Source: Sipunculus nudus
Lineage: Eukaryota; Annelida; Sipuncula; Golfingiida; Sipunculidae
Length of the DNA: 64,000 nucleotides
Direction: 5' to 3'
NCBI GenBank assembly: GCA_026874595.1
Contig: CM049318.1
Coordinates: forward strand, 24,821,456-24,885,455
The notes under the pieces were generated by a model. That model did not search any database. It saw only the letters and a list, made by a program, of their open reading frames with translations, and was not told the DNA's origin. Below are positions 46,661 to 58,758 of the stretch, in pieces. Both the position numbers and the translations under genes were made by a program. Position 1 is the first letter of the stretch; each line of letters begins with the position of its first letter.

Positions 46661-47748
46661 AGCGCTTTAGGCCACAGAGAGTAATGTCTGTATTTGAGAA
46701 ACCTTTCTCATCCAACTATCTCACTAGCGACACCTGTCGACGATGGCTGACACTGAGTGTTCGGGTCTGTACAATAGACAAGAAATTTATATCATATTTC
46801 GTCGTCTCTCAATTAGAAAAAGAAAACAATAGTTGTATTTATCGATAAGGTTGCTGTCGACGTCTGTATCGTGGACCTGAACGGTATCGTGTACCCTCAC
46901 ATGACAAAAGCCGTTTGCTGAATCTATGGACCCGAACATAGCTGCATGACAACAAGGAACGTCAATATAGGAGGGGATAGGGGTATATAACCCCCCCCCC
47001 TCACACACACACACACACTATTTGGCAAGGGGGGCGGAGTGGTCAATGTAATCACCTCCGCTTTACAGGGAATAATATTTATATATTGTAAAAGAAATAT
47101 ATTAATAATTATAATTACTGTATAGGCTTTGGTTTTATATACGAGCTGTGAAATATCACATCTGGTATTTATTACATCAGGTAAACCTGGTTAAGTATTA
47201 ACTTATGCTGGAAACATAATACCTTATTTTTTAAAGCTTTATACTTTATTGTGATATGTTTGAAGTGTAAAAGTAAATATATTAGTCACACTGTTAGTTA
47301 GACATGCGATAAACACTAACGGTCCGTCCATGCATGCACAAACACACACAAAAGCACACACACATAAATATTACAATATTTCCATGTTGCCGCTTTAAGG
47401 TTTTTATTGATTCGGCATTTCACAATAATTAAATAATAATGGGATCATAATACCCGTAAGTACAGATTAATGGACAAACAAACACGACGTTGGCTTAGTA
47501 GAAGTCATGTATGTGTTGGTTAATAATTCATATGGTCTCCTGAGTTGCCAGGTTTTTTTTTTCTGTCTACGCAGTCCTACGTAGATCTTTCCCTACTAGT
47601 TCACTCTCTTAATTACAGTATAGCATCGTTTGTCCGAAAACCGCTTATCAGAAGTGAAAAATGAGAACCCAGAGTTTGCTCGTCTATCCGAAGTCGGGAC
47701 AATAAAAAGTGGTCCAAAATGTAAACTTATTTACATTTTTACAGATAT
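46661..47748. other. Repeat fragments, no gene
   Basis: Contains a fragment of the hAT-like family of 23980 (about 46955-47340), with poly-C and CA runs. A 'CAGTATAGCATCGTTTGTCCGA' segment near 47619 resembles a pogo/Tigger-like terminal repeat, without a matching partner. Confidence 0.4.
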
Positions 47749-48315
47749 TATAGTCCGTCCAAGCACCCGCGACCGCATGTTTTTCAAGATAATTTTTCAT
47801 AAAAGTGAAGCAGTATAAACAATTCTAGTCCAAAGGTTGCATGAGCCATTCCGCCGACTGCCTGCGTAAAATTAATGCCTTACCTTGCATTATTTTTTAC
47901 GAGACAAATAATATGAAATATGACTTAACAGGTTACAGCGTTTAAAAATTTTTCATCTCCGGATACCATAAATAAACCAGACAAGCTTATGCAGTCAGTC
48001 AATTGAAGGGCATGAGCGACCGAACATTGTGACATTTTTGTGATGTCACTGTTTTCTAGCAAACATCACACGCAACCATAGACACGGAAAGTATACCATG
48101 GAGAAATATACTGTCCAGCTGTTCAGGGAAGATGCCATCCACGGTCCATCAGCATTAATTACGCAACAGAGTCGCATATTTAATACATTCAACATGATAT
48201 TTTCCTTCTTTACACAACATTGGCGGAATATCTCCATATAGGACTTTAAAAGAATATTCTATAAATAATTATCGCGAAAAAAAAACACGCGGATATGGGT
48301 TTCGGACGGACCATA
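47749..48315. mobile_element. Second MITE of the TATAGTCC family
   Basis: Starts TATAGTCCGTCCAAGCACC and ends in the approximate inverse (GGTTTCGGACGGACCATA). As in the 567-1194 copy, a 'tcgcgaaaaa' segment precedes the right end. It is 567 bp long, and the interior does not encode a protein. Confidence 0.7.
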
Positions 48316-49560
48316 CAAATTACATATAATACCGATTAATTTAGGACTCGCCCATAGATAATAAAGGTGCTAACATCACTGTCCCGCCAGTCCGTGGTGT
48401 ACTCGGCCTTGCTTAGATTCGCTTCGTATGGCAGCAGTTCACAGAGTTGAGCAAAGCAGCGCTTAATGTAAGCCATTGTGCAAAATGTATTCATGACTGT
48501 ATTTAACATGATATATTATTGATGGAAAACGCAACAAACGTTTTGTAGCCAAAGTTCGTTTATGGGCTGGCTTCATTAATATTGCTCTGTCATTATCTGA
48601 TATGGTTAGGTACTCAGCGGCAGGTTGGCAATCAGGGTGAATCAAAGTGCATTGCCATGCAAACTCCATTATCCGAACGATCATTTATCCGATCAAAATC
48701 CTTGCCCCCGAGAGGTGCTGATAAATTTAAAGACGCTGTTCTGTCCTCACATTATTTATTGGAGCAAAGACCAAGGAGGTCAAATTTAATAATGCAAATA
48801 TTCATATATACATTATGTATGTATGAGAATTACATCACGCTCATTCTGTAATTGACTTTTTAAAAAAAAAGTTTTATGTTGACCCTCAAAGTGATATAGG
48901 TTGAACATTCGACTGCGCAAGCACAGTGACCTTTTATGGCCATTTAAGGTCATTTAAAAATGCCTTGCGTGTTAGAATTGAAGTTTAGGTGTATTACTAT
49001 TACAGTAGAGCGGCGTTAACCGGAAAAGCACGAGAGACGTGTTTTGATCAGATTAACGACAGTTCGGATAACCCTAACCCACGTAATTCATGGCCGCCAT
49101 GATAAATCAAATGACCTGCCGTGATCTAAAACAAGCTACCATCTCTCGGGAGACAGTTTCAAGTATTTTCTTGTATGACATTTCAAGTGAGAGGAACGGA
49201 AGAATCTGAAAATACGTAAAAGAGGGTTTGATATAAAAAGATAATATTCAAAAGAATCCAGAACGCATCCTCTTGCCGTTCTTCGAGGCAGCTGTCTTTG
49301 GCAAGTCCACCTTGAATCTGGAAATCAGTAGCGATGTCGCTAAACGATGATTTGACTGCGATGAATTCACGGGTCAGACTTGGTAACCTTATCGAATGTG
49401 GTAAGGACCCAACATGTGTTATCAAGTGAAAGATTTTGCGTTTGCGTTTACGTTAACCCATTGATAAGTATTAAAAAATAAAAAAAAAAAAAAAAAAAAA
49501 CCCACTTTTTGTTAAGGGGGGGATGGTCAATGGAATCATTCCCCCCCACTTTTCAGAGAG

Positions 49561-49605
<45 letters not shown>

Positions 49606-50010
49606 GCCACTTCAGAGAATTATATATATATATGTGTGTGTGTGTGTGCAGGTGTATGTATGTGGGTGTGTCAGCGAGTCATCCCCCAACCCCGGATGAT
49701 AAATTGACGCCACTGGTAATAGCAGTAACTCGTAGCGATTCTAACCAATCGAAATTTACTAAATTTTAGTAGACAACGACGGTCTACTGTATTTACCCGT
49801 GAAAATGTTATTTTATTATTCAATAAATTCATCACTTTTACCTTAACAGTTCCAATAAAATATGCATCAGAGTGAAATAACCTAAATCAATAGTTTGATT
49901 CACGTGTGTATATAAAAACGCATTACCTTTGAAGGCCAGATTTCAGTGACGGCTTTTAACAAATCCATATATGCGTAATGGGGGCAGCTCAACCTGCGTG
50001 TATAATATTG

Positions 50011-50065
<55 letters not shown>

Positions 50066-50576
50066 ACACCCGAGTGTATAAGGTTTAAACGGATCCATTA
50101 TACACGTACCGCTGCATGATGCCATGGGTTTCTACATCATGTAATGATTTTTGGTTCCATATGTTTTCTCAGTTTGCTCGATTTATCTTCGAGAGCTGGG
50201 GAGAGGGGGGGGGGGGGGCATTCGGGCGACTCATAGGCGTAGAGTGCGTCAACATCTGTGGTAAACCTATACCAATACTGAATTATCAGATTGTTCCGAT
50301 CATATTTAAATATAAATACAACTATATAGAATTTGAAAAAAATGTGAACCTTAATATATTTGAGATATCACACTCAAGTATAACACTAGTATTAAAAAAA
50401 GGTTTTAAGTATATGTTAATTCACACCCAGGCTCAGATTATATTTCTATGGTATACTCAAGTTTCATATACAGGTTGGTTTGGTAACTAAGCCCTGTGAA
50501 CTAAAAGTATGGCTGATGCCATGAAAGTAATAATTTCATAACTCAGCTTTTATTGCTGATCCTTCAGGATGAGGGG

Positions 50577-50649
<73 letters not shown>

Positions 50650-50849
50650 GAGAGAGAGAGACAAATGTAATGCGCCATACCTCTATTTAATCATGAAGAA
50701 ATGAAAATAGTAATATAATTGGTGCCAGGTAATAATAAAAGTGATAACAAAGTAATAGATGAAAAAAGAGTTGCAATAGTAATAGAAGTAAAAGTAATAG
50801 ATGGATTAAGAAGTAATAGTATTAGAACCCCGTGTAATAGGACCCAGAC

Positions 50850-50897
<48 letters not shown>

Positions 50898-50900
50898 CAT

Positions 50901-50934
<34 letters not shown>

Positions 50935-52003
50935 ATATATATATATATGATATATATATATATGTATGTATATATACATGCGTTGGACTTGTTGATTACC
51001 AATGACTGCGTTTCGGTCATGCATTAACCGTTCACTGACCTGCTGGACCCACTGGCGGCTCAGGAAGTGGCGTCCGGTCGTATCTGTAAGTGGAAGAAAC
51101 CGGAGAACCACCAACCTTGGACGGGCCTCTACAACCCACCTCGCCAGCGCCAGCCAGCTGTATCACCGCTCAGGCCAAAACTCAAGGTTTGCCTCTTCGG
51201 GCCCTTATACTGTTGCCGCAAAAACTTACATACTTGAGCAGTGCATGGTCCTCCCTCACTTCGAGGCCCATTAACCACCGAGTTCCGTGTGGCCTAAATC
51301 GCAAATTCATTAAATGAATAATCATAACCATTAGACTAACGAGCAACCAATCAGGTGACCTTAAACATTGCTAAGCGCGTCAATCATCTAACAAAAAAAA
51401 AATTGCATAATTTGACAGAGCTCTGTAGTAGTCTGTACCAGTACCCATGTCGGCATGTTTTCCGGGATATTTTTTTACAAAAAGGAGACAGTAGAAAACG
51501 TTCTAGGCTATAGGTTGCAGGAGCCATTTCTCCTTCCCCAAGTGAATAACAGTCTTATTTGGCACGTAATTCGTATGAGACAAATAACCAAAAATTTGCA
51601 AAACAATTCACAAATCACAATGACTGCAATATATTCAGAAATTGGAACATCAATACCAGTTGATGACGTCAGTCAATGAGACGTCATACATAATTGACCT
51701 TTGTGGCGTCATTATTATGTTAACAGCTCTCGCTACCATAGGCATGAGAGACCTTCTGTGTAGGAGCGCTTTTGGAGCTCATTAAAATAATTAGGTTAAA
51801 AGGATGGAGCTTTTGGGCTGTAGTGGATAGGTCAGTTCCGCCGGCTCTACATAACACCTCTGACCATGCCCAGCTGTCTGATAGACTTTTCTATTAATAT
51901 AATCTTTTTACCATTACACGTGCCTCTTTAATTTTGTAAGTGCATTTTTTAGTGTGTTTTCAATGATATACAAGCCGTTCATTTTTGTTCCAGGTGACAA
52001 AAA
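48316..52003. other. No supported gene; microsatellites and repeat fragments
   Basis: TA repeats at 49563-49602, 50015-50061, 50598-50648 and 50851-50970. A poly-A run is at 49480-49500 and G runs near 50205. A fragment related to the TATAGTCC MITE family begins near 51426 ('gtctgtaccagtacccatgtcggcatgttttcc') and resembles 47755-47790. An inverted SINE-like block is near 51080-51110. ORFs here are repeat frames. Confidence 0.45.
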
Positions 52004-52885
52004 ATGTACATTTGTCTTCTTGTATTGCAACTGATTTCGCCGTCGGTAACAGGTAAATATGGATCTTTACATAGAAAGTAATATATATATATATACCACG
52101 TGAAGCGGGATTCGCATGACGTATGTTGTCATCAGGTATTACCCGGAAGTAGTTCCCAAACGGCCTTTCCTACTTCCATTCAATAGAATTAAAACGAGAC
52201 TTTCCTTCCCTGTTTGAGAAAGGAGGTATACGTCATCTTATGAATATTTTTATATGTAAATCAACTGAGTAAAAATATTTTACGTTTGAGAGGTAAAATG
52301 TTAAATCCTCAGTCCAGACGTATAAATCTTAATATTTCATTGTCTATCGATATACATTAAAATGTAAAGCAGGGTACATCTGCACTCATACGTAAGACAA
52401 TACTCCCACCCGAAAGCCTGATACAGATATAAAGCAATATGCATGTCATGTAACATTTTAAACGTTTTTACCCCGAGCAGCATCATGGGTCATATGCAGG
52501 GATGTCGACACAGGGGATGACAGGGGCGGATCCAGGATTTAGGAAAAGGGGGGATCCAACCCAAGAGGACTACTGAAAATCCTTAAAAAAGGTCATCACG
52601 TCTAAAAAAAAAAGGGGGGGGGGGTCTAGGGCGCAAAATTACGTCTAACACCCCTTAAAAAAGGTTGCTTCGGGTGAAAAAGGGGGGGGGGGTCTGGACC
52701 CCCCCCCCCTGGATCCGCTTCTGGGCCGATGGGGGTATACAGCTCCCCCACATTTTAAACAAGGGGGATGGTCAATGTAATGACCCCCTGCAGTTCAGAG
52801 AATGATATTTATATATTGGAAGTAAAATAAAATAATAATTAGAAATTTAGACTTTGGTTAAATTTCTGAATTTACTATAAAGTAT

Positions 52886-52935
<50 letters not shown>

Positions 52936-53243
52936 CCTTGGTCTGAAATTAGCCTAATCTGGAAACAATACTTTATTAAAAAAGCATTTTACTTAAGATA
53001 TTTAAAAGTGTAACACAGACAATAAAAGAGGGCATTTGGTATTCAAATGAGAGAGCGTATAAGGTCGAAAATATACACTTTGTGCATTTATCTCATACAT
53101 GTATCAATTTCTTCTGTGCTACATTTAGATATAAATAAAGTTAATCTATTTAAAAAAAAAATTATAAAATAGGGGTTGCGAAACAAAGGAAAAATTCCAT
53201 TTCTGTGTGTGTGTGTGTGTGTATATATACATATATATACAAT

Positions 53244-53299
<56 letters not shown>

Positions 53300-56200
53300 C
53301 AATATGGCGTTGGAAGAGTGTTACATATATTCTGTATAGATATTATTTAGATAAAGACCAAATATTTGAGTTCTATTTATACACAGGCATAATTCAAATA
53401 TGTTAATCTCTTTTCATATAGCTTGCATTGAAAAACCTTTGTGCCCCGACTGGTTTAACAAAAAAACATGTTTCCATGATATGAAGAAGGAAAAGTGTCA
53501 GAAGACTTGTGGTCTTTGCAATGACACATCTACGTCAACTCCAAACATCAATGATCAAGGTACATTTGCATTTTCATCCTAGATTCAGACATGCCAGGTC
53601 TCATAGGCATGACTCACGCGATCATACCGTCTAACATCCTTATGCTCTGACGCAAAAGTACATCGTTGTCAAGCATTCTGGCTTTTGCAAATTATGCCTA
53701 AACTAAAATGAAGACGCATTTAGTTGATATATACTAGTGACAAGCAATAAACACCTGAATAAGAAACACATTCCAATATGTTTCACCTGAGTTACGTTCC
53801 TTAAAAAGCGTTGATACTCTACAGGCGTCCAAGACACCTTTAAGTGTTACCGCTGCTTTGTATTGCAAGATTCTCTAGGCATGGTCACCAGGGTGGGCAG
53901 AGAGCAAAGAATTGTAATGAGACCAATGAGAGCGTGGTATTGGCTTGTGCATACAGCCGAAATTTTAAACATGCGAGTATAGCTCTCAGTGACCTGATTA
54001 CACTTTGTAGCGAAACATGTACAAGCAAGAAAAGGGATAATACAAACTTATATTCGATGCTGTAGGTACGACAACGGTAACGTCACTCAGTGACGTCACG
54101 TCAGCGTACACAAACTCTGAGCGGCAGGATCCCGACACCATCAAAGTGACTGACGCCCGACAGACCCCAGTGACCTTGACATTTGATGGTGAGACTATTT
54201 GTATATTTTTTTTCAAAGTCATTAATGTTTGTAGATCGCCTCAAATCATCACATCTGTAATATGCACAATTTTAGCACTGCAAGATAAAGTGTTTTCCTA
54301 AATATATCGATTCTTTCGTGACAGATTTGCGGATAAATATAATAAGGGGGGGGGGGGGTGGAGTCATCAATCAGTCTTTTAGACATGCCTGTCAAAAAGG
54401 ATATTTATATCATTAAAATTATGCATAAAGATGAATCGGATATTGCATTGTAACTGAATATGGGATGTAACAAACATCCAGACATAAGCTTAAATGTTTA
54501 ACTCTACACGGTACTTTTCACTCCATCTTCTTCATATATTAAATTCATTACCTTGTCAACAGAGCGCTGTTTAACAAGGTGGCTTAATGCAATAGCATGG
54601 TCTGAAAAATCTGCATCACCATGAAGCTAGACATCGATTGCTTTTATTTACAAGTAAAAGCGCAGATGCGCCTCATCTGGTTATCCCTATGAGACTAAAA
54701 TCCCTCCCCCTCCCCTGCTATTGACAATTTTCTAATCTCCTTAGCATTGAAATACAGTATGGTAGAGCAATAATTCTTTTTTTATATAACTTTTCAATTT
54801 TGTTTATATTTAACTCCCTTTGTTTGAAAATAACTGGTGGTCGTATACAGCTGAAAACATTTTTTTTCACACAATTTAACCAATTTTTAACCTTTTTAAA
54901 TAAGTATTTATATTTAATTATTTGTTCATATGTTCTTCTGTCCTTCCATCCGTTTGTCTCTTTGTCTATTTTTCTTATTTCCCCTTAGGCTGATTATGTG
55001 GAGAAGTGTTTGATTCGGTTCGGATATTAATATTAAGGGTGTCAGATCATGTATTGTCTGATTATACGTCTTATTCCAAATAAACCCAAAAAAAATGCTG
55101 GTCCCGCGTTATGGTCGGGTTCTGGAGAAGGAATTGTATGATGAAACGGGTATTAAGACTAGATTCAAAATATATATCATAATTCAGCTTGATAAAAAAA
55201 GTCTTTTGGAGCTTGTGCTCTCTGAGTGCTGCCCAAGATTACTCGTATTTACCCGTAGTTCATGTATTATCGCGGATACTCCTGATTCCAAACGTTGAAA
55301 AAAACCCGGTATCATGATTAAAATGATATATACGTTATCTGGTGTATATGCATATGAAACAATTCTTGGATTAATACTACCTTAAGTAAAGCTATAAGAA
55401 AAATACACCTCTTCATGAGCATTCGCAGTGCACATCCCGATACTGTGCTGTGTTAGGGTCAACCCAGAAAGCATAGCGGGTTTTCCACGTGTCAAAAAGA
55501 TAAATGCTGTTTGTCTCAACTTGAAGATCGTAAAAAAATATAACCGTACAATCTTGGAAAAAGCCGCTTACCTTTTAGCGTCACATCGACCCTCTGGCAT
55601 TACGACCAGATTAGTCGCACCAGAACGTTTTTACATCAAAGTCTGAGGAACGCATTATAACGCCTTATGAAGATGCAAATATTTTCTGATAACGCTCTAT
55701 TGCTGACAGGTGCACTGTCAATCAATATAAACCAGACCAATCGTTAGCATATTTTGTGCACTTTCTAATAATATCAAACATGAGCGGAAATGTTCCGTTT
55801 TAACACAGCACATTGGTAAACCCCTCGGCATGTTTGTTGAATTTATGACCGCATGCACACAAGCGTGGCTCGCACGGGTTACAGGACGCAGGTAACTTGC
55901 AGGCGATGCAGGAAATGCCCCCAGTCCATGGAGACGGTGTTTCAGTTTGGGTTGTGAACTCATATGTATATATTGTGTTAATTCATCATTCTTAGAATAA
56001 TATTGAGATCATGGGCCGTGTACCACAATATGAATGCAACCTGATGCAAGACCACTACGATAGATTCCTCGATTTTACTTTTATAACGACTTGAGTAGGC
56101 TTACCAACCCAATTATCTGATTGCCTACTGACTAGGGTTGTCACGGCTACTTAATTTTTATTTCATACGTCATTAAGCATAACCCTGTTCAATCTTTTAA

Positions 56201-57212
56201 TTGGCTTATTATAGGCCTGAATTATTTAATAATGTCATATTTAAATACAAGATTTGTAAATTCATATTTTGTAAAAATTCTATTTTCTTAGCCCCCGTGG
56301 TAACACTTGGAAACTTTTAGGCAGTTTACAGTACACTGCATGCCAAATTTTCTGGATTTTTTTAAAAACTGATCTTAATTATTGTTATCCCTTTCTTAAT
56401 CTTTAAACTTTTAATCAGTAACATTATCATTCATATGAAATTTGAACATCATTTAGCATAACCTTATCTCAAAAGAACAAAAAAAAAAAAAATCATTTAT
56501 TGATGTTTATTCCAAAATCTAGAATTTGTCGTAAAATTAGAAATATAGATTTGAAAAAAAAATTACAAAAAAGTCATTTATACTGATTCATCACCACTTA
56601 ATTGTGTAAGGATTTTCAATTCGAACTAAGTCGTAGATTTTCAGACGCGAAGCCGTTATGGTCGTTCGGTAATCAATTGTATATGTGACGGTTCTAGCAT
56701 GTACCGTGTTTTCCTAAATATATCAATTTTTCGTGACAGATGTGCGGATAAATATGTTCAGGGTGTCATTTAGGCACGTCTGTCAAAACGGATAATTTCA
56801 TTATTAATCTGGGCATAAAGATGAATCGGATATTATATTGTAACTGAATATGGGACGTAACAAATGTCCCTATATAAGCTTTGATGTTCAACCTTGCACT
56901 TTAATTTATCTTCTTCTTATATTAAATTCATTACCTTGTCAACAGAGACATGTTTAACAAGGTCGCTCAATGCATTAGCGTGGTCTGAAAAATGTATATC
57001 ACCATAAAAATAACATAGATCGGTTGGCTAGCTATTTTTTACAAGTATAAGCGCGCATGTACTTCGTCTGTTTAGCATTTTGAGATGAAGAGTTATTTTT
57101 AACTGATATTGACCGTTTTCTAGTTTCCTCACCATTGGCATGCAAAATGATAGAAAACTAATATTTTAATTAACTTTTTTATTATTATTATCATTATATA
57201 CATATATATTCA

Positions 57213-57287
<75 letters not shown>

Positions 57288-57763
57288 TATATGACCTCCT
57301 TGAATTGAAAGTTAAACCCTAATTTTAAGTGTTTTAACTCAAAATTTCTATTACAATGGCAACAAAACCTTCATATTCTTTTCGCATCACCCAGTCATCA
57401 ATTTGAATTCACGCTCAATTGAAGTGTGCCACCGATCATCAAATTGATACATGGTTACATCACAGGCGTCCCTTTTTACTGGTGAATGACTGATCATGGT
57501 GTTCTTTGAGCTTTAACCAACCACTCTAAATATCTTCAAATTCACTTGTAAATTTGCTATCAAGAAAACTAAATAAGCAAAAAAGCAATGGTGATAAAAA
57601 CAGAGATTTAAAATTCATATTGGAAAATATATATATATATATATACATTAACTCTGAAAAAAAAAACAACAATGTTAATTCACAACAGTCTGTTTCACGG
57701 GATGCGACCCAATCATCAGGTGAATGTGGTTAGAATGAAGCTAACGGCGTGGTTTTATACATA

Positions 57764-57828
<65 letters not shown>

Positions 57829-58133
57829 CACAAATATGTGTGTATATAAGATGATTTTCAGTTCATTGTTTATTTAAGTGACTATGTCTTTCGAAGCGAT
57901 CAAGGATTATAAATAACAAACAAATCCAATGTACAAATCTAACTTTTTATATAAAAATATAACAATAATAATTATGCCAGCTCCAGCATCATATGAGATA
58001 CATAAAACAAATTACAAGAACTACCATGTCTCTTAAAGTAAAAACAAATTAATGATTTTCTTTTATAACACCTTATCATATTAAATAGATGATCTCTTAA
58101 AAAACCTTAAATATGACAAATAAAGGATTTCTT

Positions 58134-58185
<52 letters not shown>

Positions 58186-58758
58186 TATATATGATATACA
58201 TGAATAATTAGACGCACTTGAATAGTATGCAGAACGCACATATTGCGAACCATTATTTGAAAACCATGATGACATATTGTATACCGCATGCTAGTATACA
58301 ATATGAAAAAAATTAAATTAAAAAAAAATCTTGACTTCCAGTTCAAACTTCCAGTCACCTGGGCAAACGTAGACGTCTTAAGACGTGTCCAGCATCGATG
58401 GCGGAATGAAATGCTTTTTTTCGGGGGGGGGGGGGGGGTAGAAATATGAAAATTATACAGACTCATAAAAGGTATTTTACTCAGGAAATTCAAATAAACG
58501 ATATGGTCTTCGTGTCTTGGCACAGATGATGTCATGGTGGCCGAGACAGACGACCCGGAAGAGGCCGCGGGGGCAGAGGTCATCGGGGTCACGGGAGTCG
58601 TGTTCGTAGTAATCTTTCTGCTCATCCTGGTCGTCCTTGACCTTCCAACCTTCCGCAAGAACGTTCGACAGCTGAAACGAAACCTTCAAACAATGAGGAC
58701 CAACAGCAAACGAGCTCCAACAAAGCAAGATTGGGCGACACCTGCTGGCAAGTGTTGA
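52004..58758 (+). CDS. Signal peptide, ShKT domain, single-pass membrane protein
   Basis: Four coding exons: 52004-52052, 53422-53559, 54066-54188 and 58526-58758, giving 180 residues. All introns are phase 1 with GT/AG ends, as is common for extracellular modules. Exon 1 is a signal peptide (MYICLLVLQLISPSVT). Exon 2 is an ShKT domain with six cysteines (18, 24, 33, 42, 46, 49; ends CQKTCGLC). Exon 3 is a Thr/Ser/Asp-rich spacer. Exon 4 has an acidic stretch, a transmembrane helix (about 122-143, GVTGVVFVVIFLLILVV) and a basic cytoplasmic tail. ShKT modules occur in channel-blocking peptides and in many secreted or membrane enzymes. Here the protein has no enzyme domain, so a surface ligand or receptor role is a guess. 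Further exons may be missed in the 4.3-kb last intron. Confidence 0.72.
52521..52723. mobile_element. Small hAT-like MITE (CAGGGGCGGATCCAGG)
   Basis: 203 bp with terminal inverted repeats CAGGGGCGGATCCAGG / CCTGGATCCGCTTCTG and a poly-G/poly-C interior. It is inserted in a copy of the hAT-like family that starts near 52497 and continues to about 53030. It lies in intron 1 of the ShKT gene. Confidence 0.6.
52890..53294. repeat. TA and TG microsatellites in intron 1 of the ShKT gene
   Basis: TA runs at 52890-52933 and 53250-53295, and a TG run at 53205-53222. ORFs rich in Ile/Tyr here are artefacts. Confidence 0.95.
53825..54065 (+). pseudogene. Cys-rich exon-like sequence, possibly Ly6/uPAR-like, frame broken
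   Basis: An acceptor (CTCTACAG) at 53824 and a donor-like AG/GT at 54065-54067 bound this stretch. In the phase that fits the previous exon it reads DTFKCYRC and then runs to a stop. A different frame then supplies NCNETNESVVLACAY and ITLCSETC. C-Y-x-C followed by this cysteine spacing recalls Ly6/uPAR three-finger domains. The acceptor at 54065 of the next coding exon overlaps its 3' edge. It may be a dead exon of the ShKT gene, or chance. Confidence 0.3.
54289..54800 (+). repeat. Direct repeat copy 1 in the last intron of the ShKT gene
   Basis: Sequence from 'gtgttttcctaaatatatc' onward matches 56704-57180 in the same orientation with small differences, including 'attaaattcattaccttgtcaacagag'. 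The copies are about 2.4 kb apart. Confidence 0.8.
54801..56703. other. Intron DNA between the direct repeats, no exon seen
   Basis: Short frames at 55095-55298, 55428-55646 and 55963-55718 have no domain or splice context that I can support. Confidence 0.4.
56704..57180 (+). repeat. Direct repeat copy 2
   Basis: Partner of 54289-54800. No exon is recognised in either copy. Either a local duplication or two copies of a dispersed repeat. Confidence 0.8.
57181..58190. repeat. TA microsatellite cluster in the last intron
   Basis: TA runs at about 57219-57249, 57256-57290, 57626-57645, 57769-57826 and 58137-58182. Confidence 0.95.
57678..57725 (-). ncRNA. Hammerhead ribozyme candidate (minimal type I)
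   Basis: Read on the minus strand: stem I ATTCAC (57725-57720) pairs with GTGAAT (57683-57678), a perfect 6 bp. Core CTGATGA is 57719-57713. Stem II has GGG (57710-57708) with CCC (57701-57699) around a six-base loop, but its basal pair is U-U. GAAA is 57696-57693. Stem III is three pairs (ACA/UGU) with a 3-base loop, then GUU with cleavage expected after U57684. All invariant core bases are present. Very short stem III is the pattern known for Penelope-like elements, so this may mark a remnant of one. Confidence 0.58.

Noticed and set aside
50691-51114. ORFs rich in Ile/Tyr on the minus strand
   Set aside because: They are frames of TA repeats.
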